A stretch of DNA of 64,000 nucleotides from DATKCT01 sp035513055 (lineage in GTDB: Bacteria; Verrucomicrobiota; Verrucomicrobiia; Verrucomicrobiales; DEV007): positions 10,129 through 74,128 of the forward strand of contig DATKCT010000197.1 of the NCBI GenBank assembly GCA_035513055.1. Direction: 5' to 3'. Within the stretch, counting starts at the first letter, position 1; every line of letters starts with the position of its first letter. Below the pieces are notes generated by a model. It did not search any database and was not told where the DNA came from. It worked only from the letters and a program-made list of their open reading frames with translations. A program made the translations under genes and the position numbers. This document shows, piece by piece, positions 25,088 through 35,200 of this stretch.

Positions 25088-26089
25088 ATGACCACCTGGC
25101 ACTACATCACCCCCTCCAAAGAACAGAAGCAAGCCGAGCAGGATGATCTCGCGGGCCTCGTCCGCTCCGGCGCCGTCCACGCCCAAACTCCGTTCTGGAG
25201 CAGCGGAATGCCCGATTGGAAACCCGCTTCCCAAGCCCTTCCCGGACTTTTCTCTTCGGAATCCGCCGGCCCCCCTCCCTTCTCCGGCGGCGATGCCCGG
25301 CGTTCTCACGAAATTGATTTCGAGATCTTCGGAAACGATCTCCAGATCGTCGAGGTTGAACTCGATCCCGGTGAAACCGTGATCGCCGAAGCCGGCGCCA
25401 TGAATTACATGGAAGACGGGATCACCTTCGAGCCTCGGATGGGCGACGGGTCCAAACCCCAGGCCGGGATCATGGCCGGCTTGCTCAGCGCCGGAAAGAG
25501 GGTCCTCACCGGTGAGTCCCTCTTTATGACCCACTTCACCAACACCGGAGGAAGCGGAAAACGCCGGGTCGCCTTTGCCGCACCCTTTCCCGGACACATC
25601 ATCGCCGTCGATCTGCGGGAGATCGGTGGCGATCTCACCTGCCAGAAAGACGCTTTTCTCTGCGCCGCCCTCGGCACCGAGGTGACCATCGCCTTCAACA
25701 AACGCCTCGGCACCGGCTTTTTCGGAGGCGAAGGGTTCATCCTCCAACGTCTGCGGGGTGATGGCAAGGCCTTCTGCCACGCCGGCGGCACCATCATCCG
25801 CCGTCAACTCAAAGGAGAGATCCTCCGCGTCGATACCGGCTGTCTCGTCGCTTTCTCCCCAGGCATCGAATACAACATTGAGCGGGCCGGTAACTTGAAA
25901 TCCATGTTCTTCGGCGGGGAAGGGCTCTTTCTCGCCACCCTCCGCGGCCACGGAACGGTCTGGCTGCAAAGCCTTCCCTTTTCGCGTCTGGCCGACCGCA
26001 TCCTCGCCAGCGCACCCTCCTCCGGCGGCAAGGCGGTCGGGGAAGGATCCGTGCTCGGGGGCATCGGACGGCTCTTCGATGGAAGTTAG
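25088..26089 (+). CDS. TIGR00266/AIM24 family protein with N-terminal GYF-like domain
   Basis: 333 aa from the ATG at 25088 (MTTWHYITPSKEQKQAEQ). The first 55 residues resemble a GYF_2/DUF4339 module (W-x-Y, then a P-x-W pattern in TPFWSSGMPDWKPASQ). The remainder is the AIM24/TIGR00266 beta fold: DPGETVIAEAGAMNYMEDGI, a Gly-rich core (TGESLFMTHFTN) and GTGFFGGEGFILQRL. The family's biochemical role is not established. It is divergent from the PH-domain pair and 20 bp upstream of ruvB. Confidence 0.86.
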   Translation: MTTWHYITPSKEQKQAEQDDLAGLVRSGAVHAQTPFWSSGMPDWKPASQALPGLFSSESAGPPPFSGGDARRSHEIDFEIFGNDLQIVEVELDPGETVIAEAGAMNYMEDGITFEPRMGDGSKPQAGIMAGLLSAGKRVLTGESLFMTHFTNTGGSGKRRVAFAAPFPGHIIAVDLREIGGDLTCQKDAFLCAALGTEVTIAFNKRLGTGFFGGEGFILQRLRGDGKAFCHAGGTIIRRQLKGEILRVDTGCLVAFSPGIEYNIERAGNLKSMFFGGEGLFLATLRGHGTVWLQSLPFSRLADRILASAPSSGGKAVGEGSVLGGIGRLFDGS

Positions 26090-26109
26090 GTCATGATTCT
26101 CCCACCCCA

Positions 26110-27138
26110 TTGAGCGAAGCCGTTCATCAGCAGAGCAACGACGAGCCCGACCGCGCCTTCGAGCAGTCCTTGCGTCCACCGGCCTTCGACGAGTTCTCGG
26201 GCCAACGCAAAGTCAAGGAACGTATCATGCTCATGGTCGAGGCGGCCCGCCAGCGCGGCGACGTCCTCGGTCATCTCCTTCTCAGCGGGCCGCCCGGCTT
26301 GGGCAAAACCACTCTTGCCCACATCATCGCGAACGCCGTCGGCGCGGCCATCCACGTCACGAGCGGACCCCAGATCGAAAAAGCCGGAGACCTCGCCGGC
26401 GTGCTCACCAATCTCCAGAAGGGCGATATCCTTTTTATCGACGAAATCCATCGCCTTCACCCCAGCATCGAGGAATACCTCTATCCGGCGATGGAGGATT
26501 TCAAACTCGACATTATCATCGATCAAGGACCGAGCGCCCGCACCATCAGGCTTTCTTTACCCCTTTTCACTCTTATCGGAGCCACTACCCGCGCCGGCAT
26601 GCTCACCGCCCCCTTCCGTTCGCGCTTCGGTTTGGCCAATCGCCTCGATTATTATCCGGTCGACGATCTCCTACAAATCGTGGAACGTTCCGCTCGCCTT
26701 CTCGATGCCCCCATCGAACCGGCCGGCGCCCGGGAAATCGCCTCCCGCGCCCGGGGCACGCCCCGCATCGCCAATCTGCTGCTGCGCTGGGTCCGTGATT
26801 ACGCCCAAGTCCGCGCCGGCGGCGTCATCGATCGCGAAGTCGCCGACGCTGCCCTCACCATGTACGAGATCGACGAAGATGGTCTCGACGAAATGGATCA
26901 GCGCATTCTCGAGGCCCTCATCCACAAGTTTGCAGGCGGTCCAGCCGGGTTAGGCTCGCTCGCGGTCGCCGTCGGCGAAGACGCCGGCACTATCGAAGAC
27001 GTCAATGAGCCTTTTCTGATCATGCAAGGTTTTCTCCAACGCACTCCCCGGGGCCGCGTGGCCATGCCCGCAGCCTACGCCAAACTCGGGCTGACTCCTC
27101 CCGCCCGCGGCGACCTGCGGCAGCCGGATTTGTTGTAA
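26110..27138 (+). CDS. ruvB: Holliday junction branch migration ATPase RuvB
   Basis: 342 aa from a TTG at 26110; the first in-frame ATG lies too far inside the protein. Walker A is GPPGLGKT (60-67), Walker B is FIDEIH (D111, E112), sensor 1 is in IGATTRAGMLTAPFRSRFG, and the C-terminal winged helix (EPFLIMQGFLQRTPRGRVAM) is complete. RuvB hexamers drive branch migration with RuvA during recombination. ruvA and ruvC are not in the window. Confidence 0.97.
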   Translation: MSEAVHQQSNDEPDRAFEQSLRPPAFDEFSGQRKVKERIMLMVEAARQRGDVLGHLLLSGPPGLGKTTLAHIIANAVGAAIHVTSGPQIEKAGDLAGVLTNLQKGDILFIDEIHRLHPSIEEYLYPAMEDFKLDIIIDQGPSARTIRLSLPLFTLIGATTRAGMLTAPFRSRFGLANRLDYYPVDDLLQIVERSARLLDAPIEPAGAREIASRARGTPRIANLLLRWVRDYAQVRAGGVIDREVADAALTMYEIDEDGLDEMDQRILEALIHKFAGGPAGLGSLAVAVGEDAGTIEDVNEPFLIMQGFLQRTPRGRVAMPAAYAKLGLTPPARGDLRQPDLL

Positions 27139-27150
27139 GCGGCGACGGAT

Positions 27151-27200
27151 CCGGTGGCGTCGCTGTGCTCACCGCCGGTTACGGGCTGCGACGCCTCCGG
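27151..27200. terminator. long hairpin downstream of ruvB
   Basis: CCGGTGGCGTCGC (27151-27163) pairs with GCGACGCCTCCGG (27188-27200): twelve base pairs with one T-T mismatch and a 24-base loop. A competing CCGCCGG/CCGGCGG pairing (27172-27178 with 27197-27203) overlaps it. It starts 12 bp after the ruvB stop and lacks a T-tract. Probably a terminator or a processed 3' structure. Confidence 0.48.
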
Positions 27201-27297
27201 CGGCGGGACGTCCCAAAAGAAACCGGGCGCACCCACCGGCAGCCGTTCGTAATGCCGCCTTCATTCAGACGCTCCGAAGGGAAGCTCTCCGGCGGGG

Positions 27298-27326
27298 TTG
27301 CCGTGGACTGTCCGGGATGCTAGGTT
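27298..27326 (+). promoter_or_regulatory. candidate promoter for ileS-lspA
   Basis: TTGCCG (27298-27303), 17-bp spacer, TAGGTT (27321-27326), 21 bp before the ileS ATG, giving a very short leader. No T-box or other riboswitch is evident in the 209-bp gap. Confidence 0.4.
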
Positions 27327-27347
27327 CCGCGCTCCCCGGATCCGGCC

Positions 27348-30098
27348 ATGAGTGAGCGGAACAGCTACAAGGAAACCCTCAACCTCCCCACGACGGATTT
27401 CTCCATGCGGGCCAATTTGGTGCAGCGGGAGCCCGAGCGGCTCCAGCGCTGGCGCGCCTCCGGCCTCTACGAACGCATCGCTGAGCGCCGCCGCTCCGAG
27501 AATTGCCCGGATTTCATCCTCCACGACGGCCCTCCCTTCGCCAACGGCGACGCCCATATGGGCACCGCCCTCAATAAACTCTTGAAGGATCTGGTGCTCC
27601 GGTCCCGTTCCATGGCCGGCTTTCACACGCCCTTCATCCCCGGATGGGATTGTCATGGGTTGCCCATCGAGTTCAAGGTCATCCGGGAAACCCAGGGACT
27701 CCAGCCTGCCGAGATCCGCCGCCGTTGCGAGGAGTACGCCCGCAAATACATCGACATCCAGCGCGAGACTTTCCGCCGTCTCGGCATCCTCGCAGACTGG
27801 GACCATCCCTATCTGACCCTCGATCCCGCTTATGAAGCCGATGTCCTGCGCGTTTTCGCCCGGCTCATCGAAATGGACGTGGTCTATAGAAGCCGAAAAC
27901 CGGTCTCCTGGAGCTACGGCGCCCGCACCGCACTCGCCGAAGCCGAGATCGAATTCCGCGACCGCGTCGATCCCGCCATCTATGTCCGCTTCCCGCTGCA
28001 AGACGACCGCTTCGGGCCGCAAACCAATCTGGTGATCTGGACTACCACGCCCTGGACGCTGCCAGCCAACCTCGCCGTGGCACTCCATCCCGAGTTCGAG
28101 TATGTCGTCGACAACTTCCGGCACGAGGACGGACGCCGTTTCCGTCTCGTCATCGCGAAGGCCTTGCTCGAGTCGTTCGAAAACGAAACCGGGTTCCGCT
28201 CCTGCCGGATTCCGGATGCCGTGGTCCATCGCGGCGCCTCCTTCGCCGGATTGCATGCGCGTCATCCCTTCCTCGATCGCAACGCATTGGTGATCACAGC
28301 AGCTTTCGTCACCACAGACACGGGAAGCGGCGCCGTCCACATCGCGCCGGGTCACGGGCAAGACGATTTCATGGCCGGGCTCGAACACGGGCTCGAGATC
28401 TTGTCGCCGGTCGACGACGACGGATGCCTAACCGAAGAGGCAGGGCTGCCGGACCTCGCCGGAACCCGCGTCTTTGACGCCAATCCCGCCATCATCACTC
28501 TGCTCCAAGAACGCGGCGTCCTCCTCGCTGCGCGCGACTACAATCACTCCTACCCACACTGTTGGCGGTCGAAAACCCCGATCGTCTTTCGTGCTGTTCC
28601 CCAGTTCTTCGTCCGCATCGACGCCCTCCGGGCCAAGGCTCTCGAGGAAATTGACCGGGTGCAGTGGTTGCCCTCCTGGGGACGAAACCGGATCGCCGGA
28701 ACCGTCGAATCCCGTCCAGACTGGTGCATTTCCCGCCAACGCGCCTGGGGCGTGCCTCTGCCTTCCTTCCGGCAGCCCTCGGGGGAGATCCTGCTCGATG
28801 CCGAACTCGTGCGCCGGATCGCCGGTCTCGTCGAAGAGCACGGAGCCAATCTGTGGTTCGAACTCGATGATGACGCCTGGGCCGCGAGGCTGGGTCTTCC
28901 GAAGGGTGTTCAGCGGGGAAATGACACCCTCGACGTCTGGATCGATTCGGGCAGCAGCCACGTCGCCGTCCTCGATCGCCATCCCGCCTTGCATGTCCCC
29001 GCTGACCTCTACCTGGAGGCCACCGATCAACATCGAGGATGGTTTCAGTCCTCCCTCATTCTCAGCATCGCCGTGCGCGGAACCGCTCCTTTTCGCTCGG
29101 TGCTCACCCATGGATTCGTCGTCGACACGTCCACTGGAGAGAAGATCTCGAAGTCCGGCGATAAACCCATCAATGCAGGGTTCTTCTACGAAAAATACGG
29201 CGCGGACAACTTGCGCCTCTGGGCGGCCAGCGTCGACTACACGCAGGAGGTTCCCTTTTCCGTCGAACTGTTCGAACAAGTGGTCGACGCTTACCGCCGG
29301 CTGCGCAACACCTTGCGCATTCTGCTGGCGAACCTGTCGGACTTCGACCGGGATCTTTGCGCTGTGCCCGATGAGGACTTCACCTTCCTGGATCGCTGGA
29401 TCCTCGATCGCCTCGACGCCGTTCTCCGGCGCTGTTTGCAGGCATACGAAGAATACGACTTTCGCCGCGTCTTCAACGAACTGAACCAATTCTGCACGGT
29501 CGATCTCAGCAGCCTCTACATCGACATCACCAAGGACCGGCTGTACTGCGACCGCCCAGACAGTCCCCGGCGCCGTTCTTCTCAGACCGCGATGGAACGT
29601 ATTTTCGACCACCTCACCCGTCTCCTCGCGCCCATCCTCGTCTTCACCGCCGACGAAGCCTGGGAACATGCCGGTCATACCGAATCCGTTCATCTCTCAC
29701 GCTTTCCCAAACCGGATCCTCGACGCCGGACCGGCGACGCCGTTCCGCTCATGGAACATGTGCTGCGCTGTCGCGCTTTGGTTCAAAAGCAAATCGAGGA
29801 TGCCCGGCAGAGCAAGGTCATGCACCGCAGCGACGAAGCTCGCGTCGTTATCGCTCTCCCCTCCGATTCACCCATTCGCCGCGCCGGACTTCAACCTTCC
29901 GATCTGAGTGAACTCTTCATTGTCGCTGCTGTCGAAGTCCAAGAGGGTCCCGAAATGGCCGCTTCCGTATCCCTTAGTGATGCTCCCAAATGCGCGCGCT
30001 GTTGGCGCTTCGACCCCACTGTAGGCAGTCGCTCCGCTCATCCCCTCCTTTGCGAGCGCTGCGCCGAAGCTGTCGAATCCCGGTCCGTCAAAGCATGA
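27348..30098 (+). CDS. ileS: isoleucine--tRNA ligase
   Basis: 916 aa, the length of the bacterial enzyme. The class I HIGH motif reads HMGT (70-73, in PPFANGDAHMGTALNK), the KMSKS loop reads KISKS (599-603), the CP1 editing domain includes TTTPWTLPANLAV and TDTGSGAVHIAPGHGQDD, and the C-terminal zinc finger has the cysteine pairs CARC and CERC. It charges tRNA-Ile. The stop overlaps the lspA start (ATGA), a frequent pairing in bacteria. Confidence 0.97.
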   Translation: MSERNSYKETLNLPTTDFSMRANLVQREPERLQRWRASGLYERIAERRRSENCPDFILHDGPPFANGDAHMGTALNKLLKDLVLRSRSMAGFHTPFIPGWDCHGLPIEFKVIRETQGLQPAEIRRRCEEYARKYIDIQRETFRRLGILADWDHPYLTLDPAYEADVLRVFARLIEMDVVYRSRKPVSWSYGARTALAEAEIEFRDRVDPAIYVRFPLQDDRFGPQTNLVIWTTTPWTLPANLAVALHPEFEYVVDNFRHEDGRRFRLVIAKALLESFENETGFRSCRIPDAVVHRGASFAGLHARHPFLDRNALVITAAFVTTDTGSGAVHIAPGHGQDDFMAGLEHGLEILSPVDDDGCLTEEAGLPDLAGTRVFDANPAIITLLQERGVLLAARDYNHSYPHCWRSKTPIVFRAVPQFFVRIDALRAKALEEIDRVQWLPSWGRNRIAGTVESRPDWCISRQRAWGVPLPSFRQPSGEILLDAELVRRIAGLVEEHGANLWFELDDDAWAARLGLPKGVQRGNDTLDVWIDSGSSHVAVLDRHPALHVPADLYLEATDQHRGWFQSSLILSIAVRGTAPFRSVLTHGFVVDTSTGEKISKSGDKPINAGFFYEKYGADNLRLWAASVDYTQEVPFSVELFEQVVDAYRRLRNTLRILLANLSDFDRDLCAVPDEDFTFLDRWILDRLDAVLRRCLQAYEEYDFRRVFNELNQFCTVDLSSLYIDITKDRLYCDRPDSPRRRSSQTAMERIFDHLTRLLAPILVFTADEAWEHAGHTESVHLSRFPKPDPRRRTGDAVPLMEHVLRCRALVQKQIEDARQSKVMHRSDEARVVIALPSDSPIRRAGLQPSDLSELFIVAAVEVQEGPEMAASVSLSDAPKCARCWRFDPTVGSRSAHPLLCERCAEAVESRSVKA

Positions 30099-30595
30099 GC
30101 TTTCTCCGTTCCTTCCTCCTGATTACTTTGCCCCTGTTCGTTCTCGATCAGGTCACCAAGGCCTCTATCGTCCGGACCTTCCGTGAAGGTGATCATTTTC
30201 CCGTGGTGGCCGGATTCTTCGACATCGTTCGCGTCCACAACACCGGCGTAGCCTGGGGTCACTTCAACGGTTCGTCCTATTCCAACTTGATTTTCGGAAT
30301 CGTCGCCCTCGCCGCCATTGCTTTTGTCCTCTGGCTCTGGAAACGCCAAGCCTTTCCCAACACCCCATCGCGCATCGCCGTCTTTCTTTTGCTTGCCGGA
30401 GTTTTTGGAAATCTCACTGATCGCATTTTCCGGGGATATGTGGTCGATTTTCTCCTTTTCTACGTAAACGAATGGCAGTGGCCTGCTTTCAACGTCGCCG
30501 ATTCCTGCATCTGCATCTCGGCGGGCCTCCTGATCGTGGCCGCCTTCCTGCCCGAACAGAAGGCGGATCGAGCGCCTGCTCCCGCGCCAGATTGA
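30095..30595 (+). CDS. lspA: lipoprotein signal peptidase
   Basis: 166 aa with four hydrophobic segments. The catalytic aspartates of the A8 family are D109 in GNLTDRIFRG and D136 in FNVADSCI; VHNTGVAWG is the conserved N-terminal block. It removes the signal peptide of diacylated prolipoproteins, and so would mature the parvulin lipoprotein encoded at 46893-47882. The ATG at 30095 overlaps the ileS stop. Confidence 0.95.
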   Translation: MSFLRSFLLITLPLFVLDQVTKASIVRTFREGDHFPVVAGFFDIVRVHNTGVAWGHFNGSSYSNLIFGIVALAAIAFVLWLWKRQAFPNTPSRIAVFLLLAGVFGNLTDRIFRGYVVDFLLFYVNEWQWPAFNVADSCICISAGLLIVAAFLPEQKADRAPAPAPD

Positions 30596-30646
30596 TATTG
30601 TGGTATTGATAACCATTCCGCGGCAGTCGCCGCCCACAGGTTCTTC

Positions 30647-30898
30647 ATGAAGATCGCCGTCGAATTCTACTCTGTCCTCCAGGATGTCGCGGGACGGCAG
30701 CGCCTCGACCACGAGACCGCGGACGAAGGCGTATACCGCGTCGCTGATCTCCTTGAGGCGTTGTACGCGCGTTTTCCCGGTCTGGGCTATTGGGATTCCC
30801 GCCTCCACGTCGCTGTCGATCTCGAGTTCACCAGCCGCGACGCCTGCTTGCGCGACGGCCAGGAAGTCGCCATCATGCCCCCTTTTCAGGGAGGATGA
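30647..30898 (+). CDS. MoaD/ThiS-like sulfur carrier protein
   Basis: 83 aa. Begins MKIAVEFYSVLQDVAG and ends in the Gly-Gly tail (PPFQGG) that is adenylated and thiocarboxylated in ubiquitin-like sulfur carriers; DGQEVAIMPPF is the typical last strand. Other molybdopterin or thiamine genes are not nearby, so the pathway cannot be fixed. It lies 51 bp after lspA and 45 bp before the M20 dipeptidase gene. Confidence 0.86.
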   Translation: MKIAVEFYSVLQDVAGRQRLDHETADEGVYRVADLLEALYARFPGLGYWDSRLHVAVDLEFTSRDACLRDGQEVAIMPPFQGG

Positions 30899-30943
30899 AT
30901 CGAAACCAGCCCCTGTCCCGTCTCCCCTTCGCCCTGGTCCCCC

Positions 30944-32284
30944 ATGATCCCGACCCACCATCTTGAGGCTCTCCTCGAATTCCTCCGCTTCCCCAGCATC
31001 TCCACGGACAGCAGTTGCCGCGACGACATGCACGCCTGCGCCGATTGGCTCGCCGGCCGGCTTCGCGCCGCAGGTCTCGAAGCGGAAATTCACCCAACCG
31101 GGGGCCATCCAGCCATCATAGCCAAAAGCGCTCATCGGGATGGTCGTCCGACCGTCCTCATTTACGGCCACTACGATGTTCAGCCGGCCGATCCGTTGGA
31201 CCTGTGGATCCATCCGCCTTTCGAACCGCACATCGAGAACGGGATTGTCTTCGCCCGGGGCGCGACGGACAACAAGGGACAGATCCTCGCCCACGTCCTT
31301 GGCGTCGCTGAGACCCTCGAAGCGGAGGGCGAATTGCCGGTCAATATCCTCTTCCTGATTGAAGGCGAAGAGGAGATCGGCAGCATCCATCTCGAAGCGT
31401 TCCTCCTCGAACATCGCGAGGAACTGGCTTGTGATATCGCGGCCGTCTCCGATACAGGTATGCTAGGACGCGGCATCCCGACTTTCACCTACGGACTTCG
31501 GGGCATCGCCTGTGCTGAACTCCTCGTGCAGGGTCCCGCCCAGGATCTCCACTCTGGGATTTACGGGGGAGCCGTGGCCAATCCCGCAACCGCGGTGGCT
31601 CGCCTCATCCATTCTCTCCACGATCAGAAAGGCCGCGTCGCCGTGCCGGGCTTCTATGACCGCGTCCGGTCTCTCGAATCTTGGGAACGCGAGGCCTGGG
31701 AATCTTTGCCCTACGGCGACTCCGAAATACTCGAACTCACCGGCGCGCCCGAACTCTTCGGCGAGCAAGGATTCAGCTCTCTGGAGAGGGTCTGGGGCCG
31801 TCCGACCGCGGAGGTCAACGGCATTGGCGGCGGTTACCAGGGTGAAGGATCCAAAACGGTGATTCCCAGCATATCGATGGCCAAGCTTTCTTTCCGCCTC
31901 GTCCCTGATCAGGATCCGGTGGAAACGCTCGAACTGGTGCGCCGCCATTTCGAGTCCCAATGCCCTCCGGGAATCCGCATCGCCTTTCGCCCCGGACATT
32001 GCGGGCGCCCCTACCTGATGGACCCTCACGACCCCTACGGACGGGCCGCAGCGAACGCTCTGGAATCCACCTTCGGCCGCAGCCCCTGCTTCATCCGGGA
32101 AGGAGGCAGCATCCCCATCATCCGAACCATTCGCGATCTGCTCGGCGCGAATACCCTCATGCTCGGCTTGGCCCTTCCCGATTGCCGGGCTCATTCGCCC
32201 AACGAGAATTTTCCCTTGGAAAATTTCGAAGCTGGGATTCGTCTCAATCGCCATCTCCTGGCGGCTCTGGCCGAGCCTGGTTAG
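30944..32284 (+). CDS. M20 family metallo-dipeptidase (ArgE/CPG2 fold)
   Basis: 446 aa, normal for cytosolic dipeptidases. Metal ligands are seen in YGHYDVQPA, RGATDNKGQ, EGEEEIGS and, near the C-terminus, the His of CRAHSPNENF. The dimerisation (lid) domain is inserted in the middle. No signal peptide. The last 41 bp overlap the end of the convergent metalloprotease gene. The substrate is probably a dipeptide or N-acyl amino acid. Confidence 0.92.
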   Translation: MIPTHHLEALLEFLRFPSISTDSSCRDDMHACADWLAGRLRAAGLEAEIHPTGGHPAIIAKSAHRDGRPTVLIYGHYDVQPADPLDLWIHPPFEPHIENGIVFARGATDNKGQILAHVLGVAETLEAEGELPVNILFLIEGEEEIGSIHLEAFLLEHREELACDIAAVSDTGMLGRGIPTFTYGLRGIACAELLVQGPAQDLHSGIYGGAVANPATAVARLIHSLHDQKGRVAVPGFYDRVRSLESWEREAWESLPYGDSEILELTGAPELFGEQGFSSLERVWGRPTAEVNGIGGGYQGEGSKTVIPSISMAKLSFRLVPDQDPVETLELVRRHFESQCPPGIRIAFRPGHCGRPYLMDPHDPYGRAAANALESTFGRSPCFIREGGSIPIIRTIRDLLGANTLMLGLALPDCRAHSPNENFPLENFEAGIRLNRHLLAALAEPG

Positions 32285-35200
32285 GTTCTCCGGAGAACCC
32301 AATTCTCCGCAACCGCAAAAATAGAAGAGCCGACGCATCCCCGGGAAGTTCTTCGAGTTCCCAATCGCCTGTCGCCTCTCCTGTGAAATCCGGCCACGGT
32401 CGCCAAGTGTGCAAATCCGTGCTGGTCTCGATCGCATAGCTGTCGCCCTGCCGTCCTCGCCATCGGATACGCAGACCCTGGTCTCCGCTGGCATCCCATT
32501 CCAGCATCGCCGGCACAGCCGGTTGTTCCTCGTCATCGTCGAGAATCGAGAACCCCAAGGGGCCGTCCGCCGGTATTGCGTTGCGCAGGTCCATGAAGGC
32601 AAGCAGCGCCACCTTCGTGTTCTCCGCTATCAAGTCATCGTAGATCGCTATCTCGACCTCCACTGTTTCCTGGCCTGGATTCAACTGAAAATAGACCGGA
32701 TCCAAAGCGTAATCCTGCCCCGGCGAAGCGTCGCCTCCGGCCGGGCTCAGGAATCCCTGGATCAGCCGTCCGCTCGCCTCCGACAACGTGAGAATCAACC
32801 GGGCCATGCCCTCTCCTTCTCCCACCTCGATCCAGTCCCCATGCAAGACCGGCTCGGGATCATCATCCACGATCGTCACCAATGCCGGACCACCCGCCAC
32901 CTGCCCATGACTGGGCGCCGCCAATTCCACAGTAAAAGTCTCATCGTCTTCGTCGAGCCCATCGTCCACGACCGGTATTTCGATGAATGCGGACTTCGCT
33001 TCAGCGGGAACCTCGACGATCCCGGACTGCATCGCGAAGTCGCCAGGAGCCACGGCCGTTCCGGGCACGGTGCGGTAGCTTACCCAAGACGCCTGCTGAC
33101 TCAGCCTGGATCGCAACACCTCAAGCCGCGCAAAACCGGCGGATTCACTCACCGCCGCCGGCCGGACCATCCACGCGTCCTCCGGGTCGTCGTCCAGAAT
33201 CGTCAACTTCGCGGTTGTTCGTTCCAGGAGGACATTGCGCACTATCCCAACTCGAAACTCGACCACCTCGCTTTCCTCGTGGAGAAAGTCGTCAATTAAT
33301 TGAAAACTCCAAACCGGTTCCAATGAGCCCGGCGGGAACACGACCACCGATCCCGGCCAGAGGTAATCGGAGCCCGCCGTCGCCGTTCCTCCGGTGATGG
33401 TGAGCTGAACGGTGATCTCGAAGCCGCTGGGGCCGGAAAGCCGCAACGGCGGGGCAACATCGAGAGACCCTTCCCAGACCTCACCGTCTTCCAGCACCAA
33501 CACCGGACGCGGATCATTATCAGCGATAATGATCTCGGTCACAAAAGGTCCCGGTTGGGCATGGGTCAACCCCACGCACTCCAGGTAGATGGATTCCTCC
33601 GGCTCATCCATCGCGTCATCCGGCAGGAGCGCCTCGATCACGGCGGAAGTTTGCCCGGGCGGGAACCGCAACACACCGGTCTCCAACGGAGCATCGTCGA
33701 CTGTGGAACTCGAACGTCCGGTGAACCGCCAGGCATACTCGACCGGAACAGCCGCCGGGCCGCTGAGCGAGACCGGTATCGTGAGGAGTTCGCCTTCCGT
33801 CGCCGCAATTCGCACCGGCGTCTTGAGGGCCGGAAGCGGTTCGTCATCCAATAATGGGACGGCAACCACCGGATCAGCCGTCACGCCGTTCGTGATCTCC
33901 GTGACCACAAAATAGAAGAACTCCTCTTCCTCACTCCAAGGGTCGTCCACCAAGGCGATCTGCACCCGAGCCTCCGTGTCTCCCGGCGCGATGGTTTGGA
34001 CTCCTGATGCCGCCAAAAAATCCTCGTTCTCCTTGGCAGTACCGCTCGCCAACCGGTAGTGCGCCGTCACGGGCGAACCGCTGGCATGAGAAAGGCGCAG
34101 GATAACCTCTGCATAAGCGCTTCCTTCCATGGCAGGAACCGCTTCAATGGTCAGCTCGGGCGGCCCGTCGTTGTCGGCCACCTCCAATAAGGCTTCGGCG
34201 CCCGCAGGATCCACGATTCCGCCGCCATCCACTACTTCCAACCCTAAGATGCCGGTTTCAACCCCTTCCGCAACAGCGTCATCCTCCACCACCAAACCTA
34301 ACGTAAGTTCCGTCTCGCCTTCCGCAAAGCAGAGGTCCCAGGCAGCCGGATTCAGATCCGCAGCCGGGTCCAGCGATCCCTCCCCGGGAAACTCGCGGAC
34401 CGAGAGCCTGACGCAACTCGCGGCATCCACTCTTCCCGACCGGAGCACCGTGATCGCGACACCCTCCGCGTCGCCTTCCCGCACCGCATAGGCGAACCCC
34501 ATCAATCGATAAACCGGCAACTCCTCGTTATCGAGAATGACTACCTCCAGGCGTAACTTTTCACCCAAGCCCGCACCCAACACTCCGGCAATCTCGACCA
34601 CAATCGACTCCGGACCCTCGGAGAGCGCGTCGTCCACGATGACCAGCGGCACGGTCCACCGGTCCACGCCAGCAGGAATGACCACACCCGACGCAAACCG
34701 CTCCGGCAGCAGGTAGTCCTCGCCCAAGGCCGCCGTTCCACTCCACAACAGGTCGACCGCCACGGGGCGGGACACCACATTCCCACACTCGAAAACAAGC
34801 GTAAGCTCTCCGCCGGATTCAGCGATAGTCTGCGGAGCCTCCCCAAAACTCACTCGGACGAACGAGCCCGCATCGAGGGGATTGCTGTTCTGCATGAATT
34901 CCTCGGCTTCCGTGCAGCCGTCTCCATCCGAATCCCCGTGGGGATCCACGGCGACTCCCTCGCCAAACCATTCCTGAACCCAGGCGTCGGGGAGTCCGTC
35001 CGGAGTCTCTCCCCAGCCATCGCGCCTCAAAGAGAGCACCTCGATCCACTCGAGAGCCGAGCCGTGCGTTCCGCTCTCCACACGAAAAAGCGCCCGGTCG
35101 TAATAGCGTCCGCTTTGTGCGGAGAGCGGCGCCAACTGGAAGAAACCGATTGGAGTGTACACGATGTCCCCGTCCTCTCCATGAAACTCACCGAAGTTCG

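Noticed and set aside
24833..26179. A 448-codon minus-strand open frame
   Set aside because: Antisense to the AIM24-family gene and overlapping the PH-domain gene's 5' end; product has no motif.
28428..29693. A 421-codon minus-strand open frame
   Set aside because: Antisense to ileS, whose motifs are complete.
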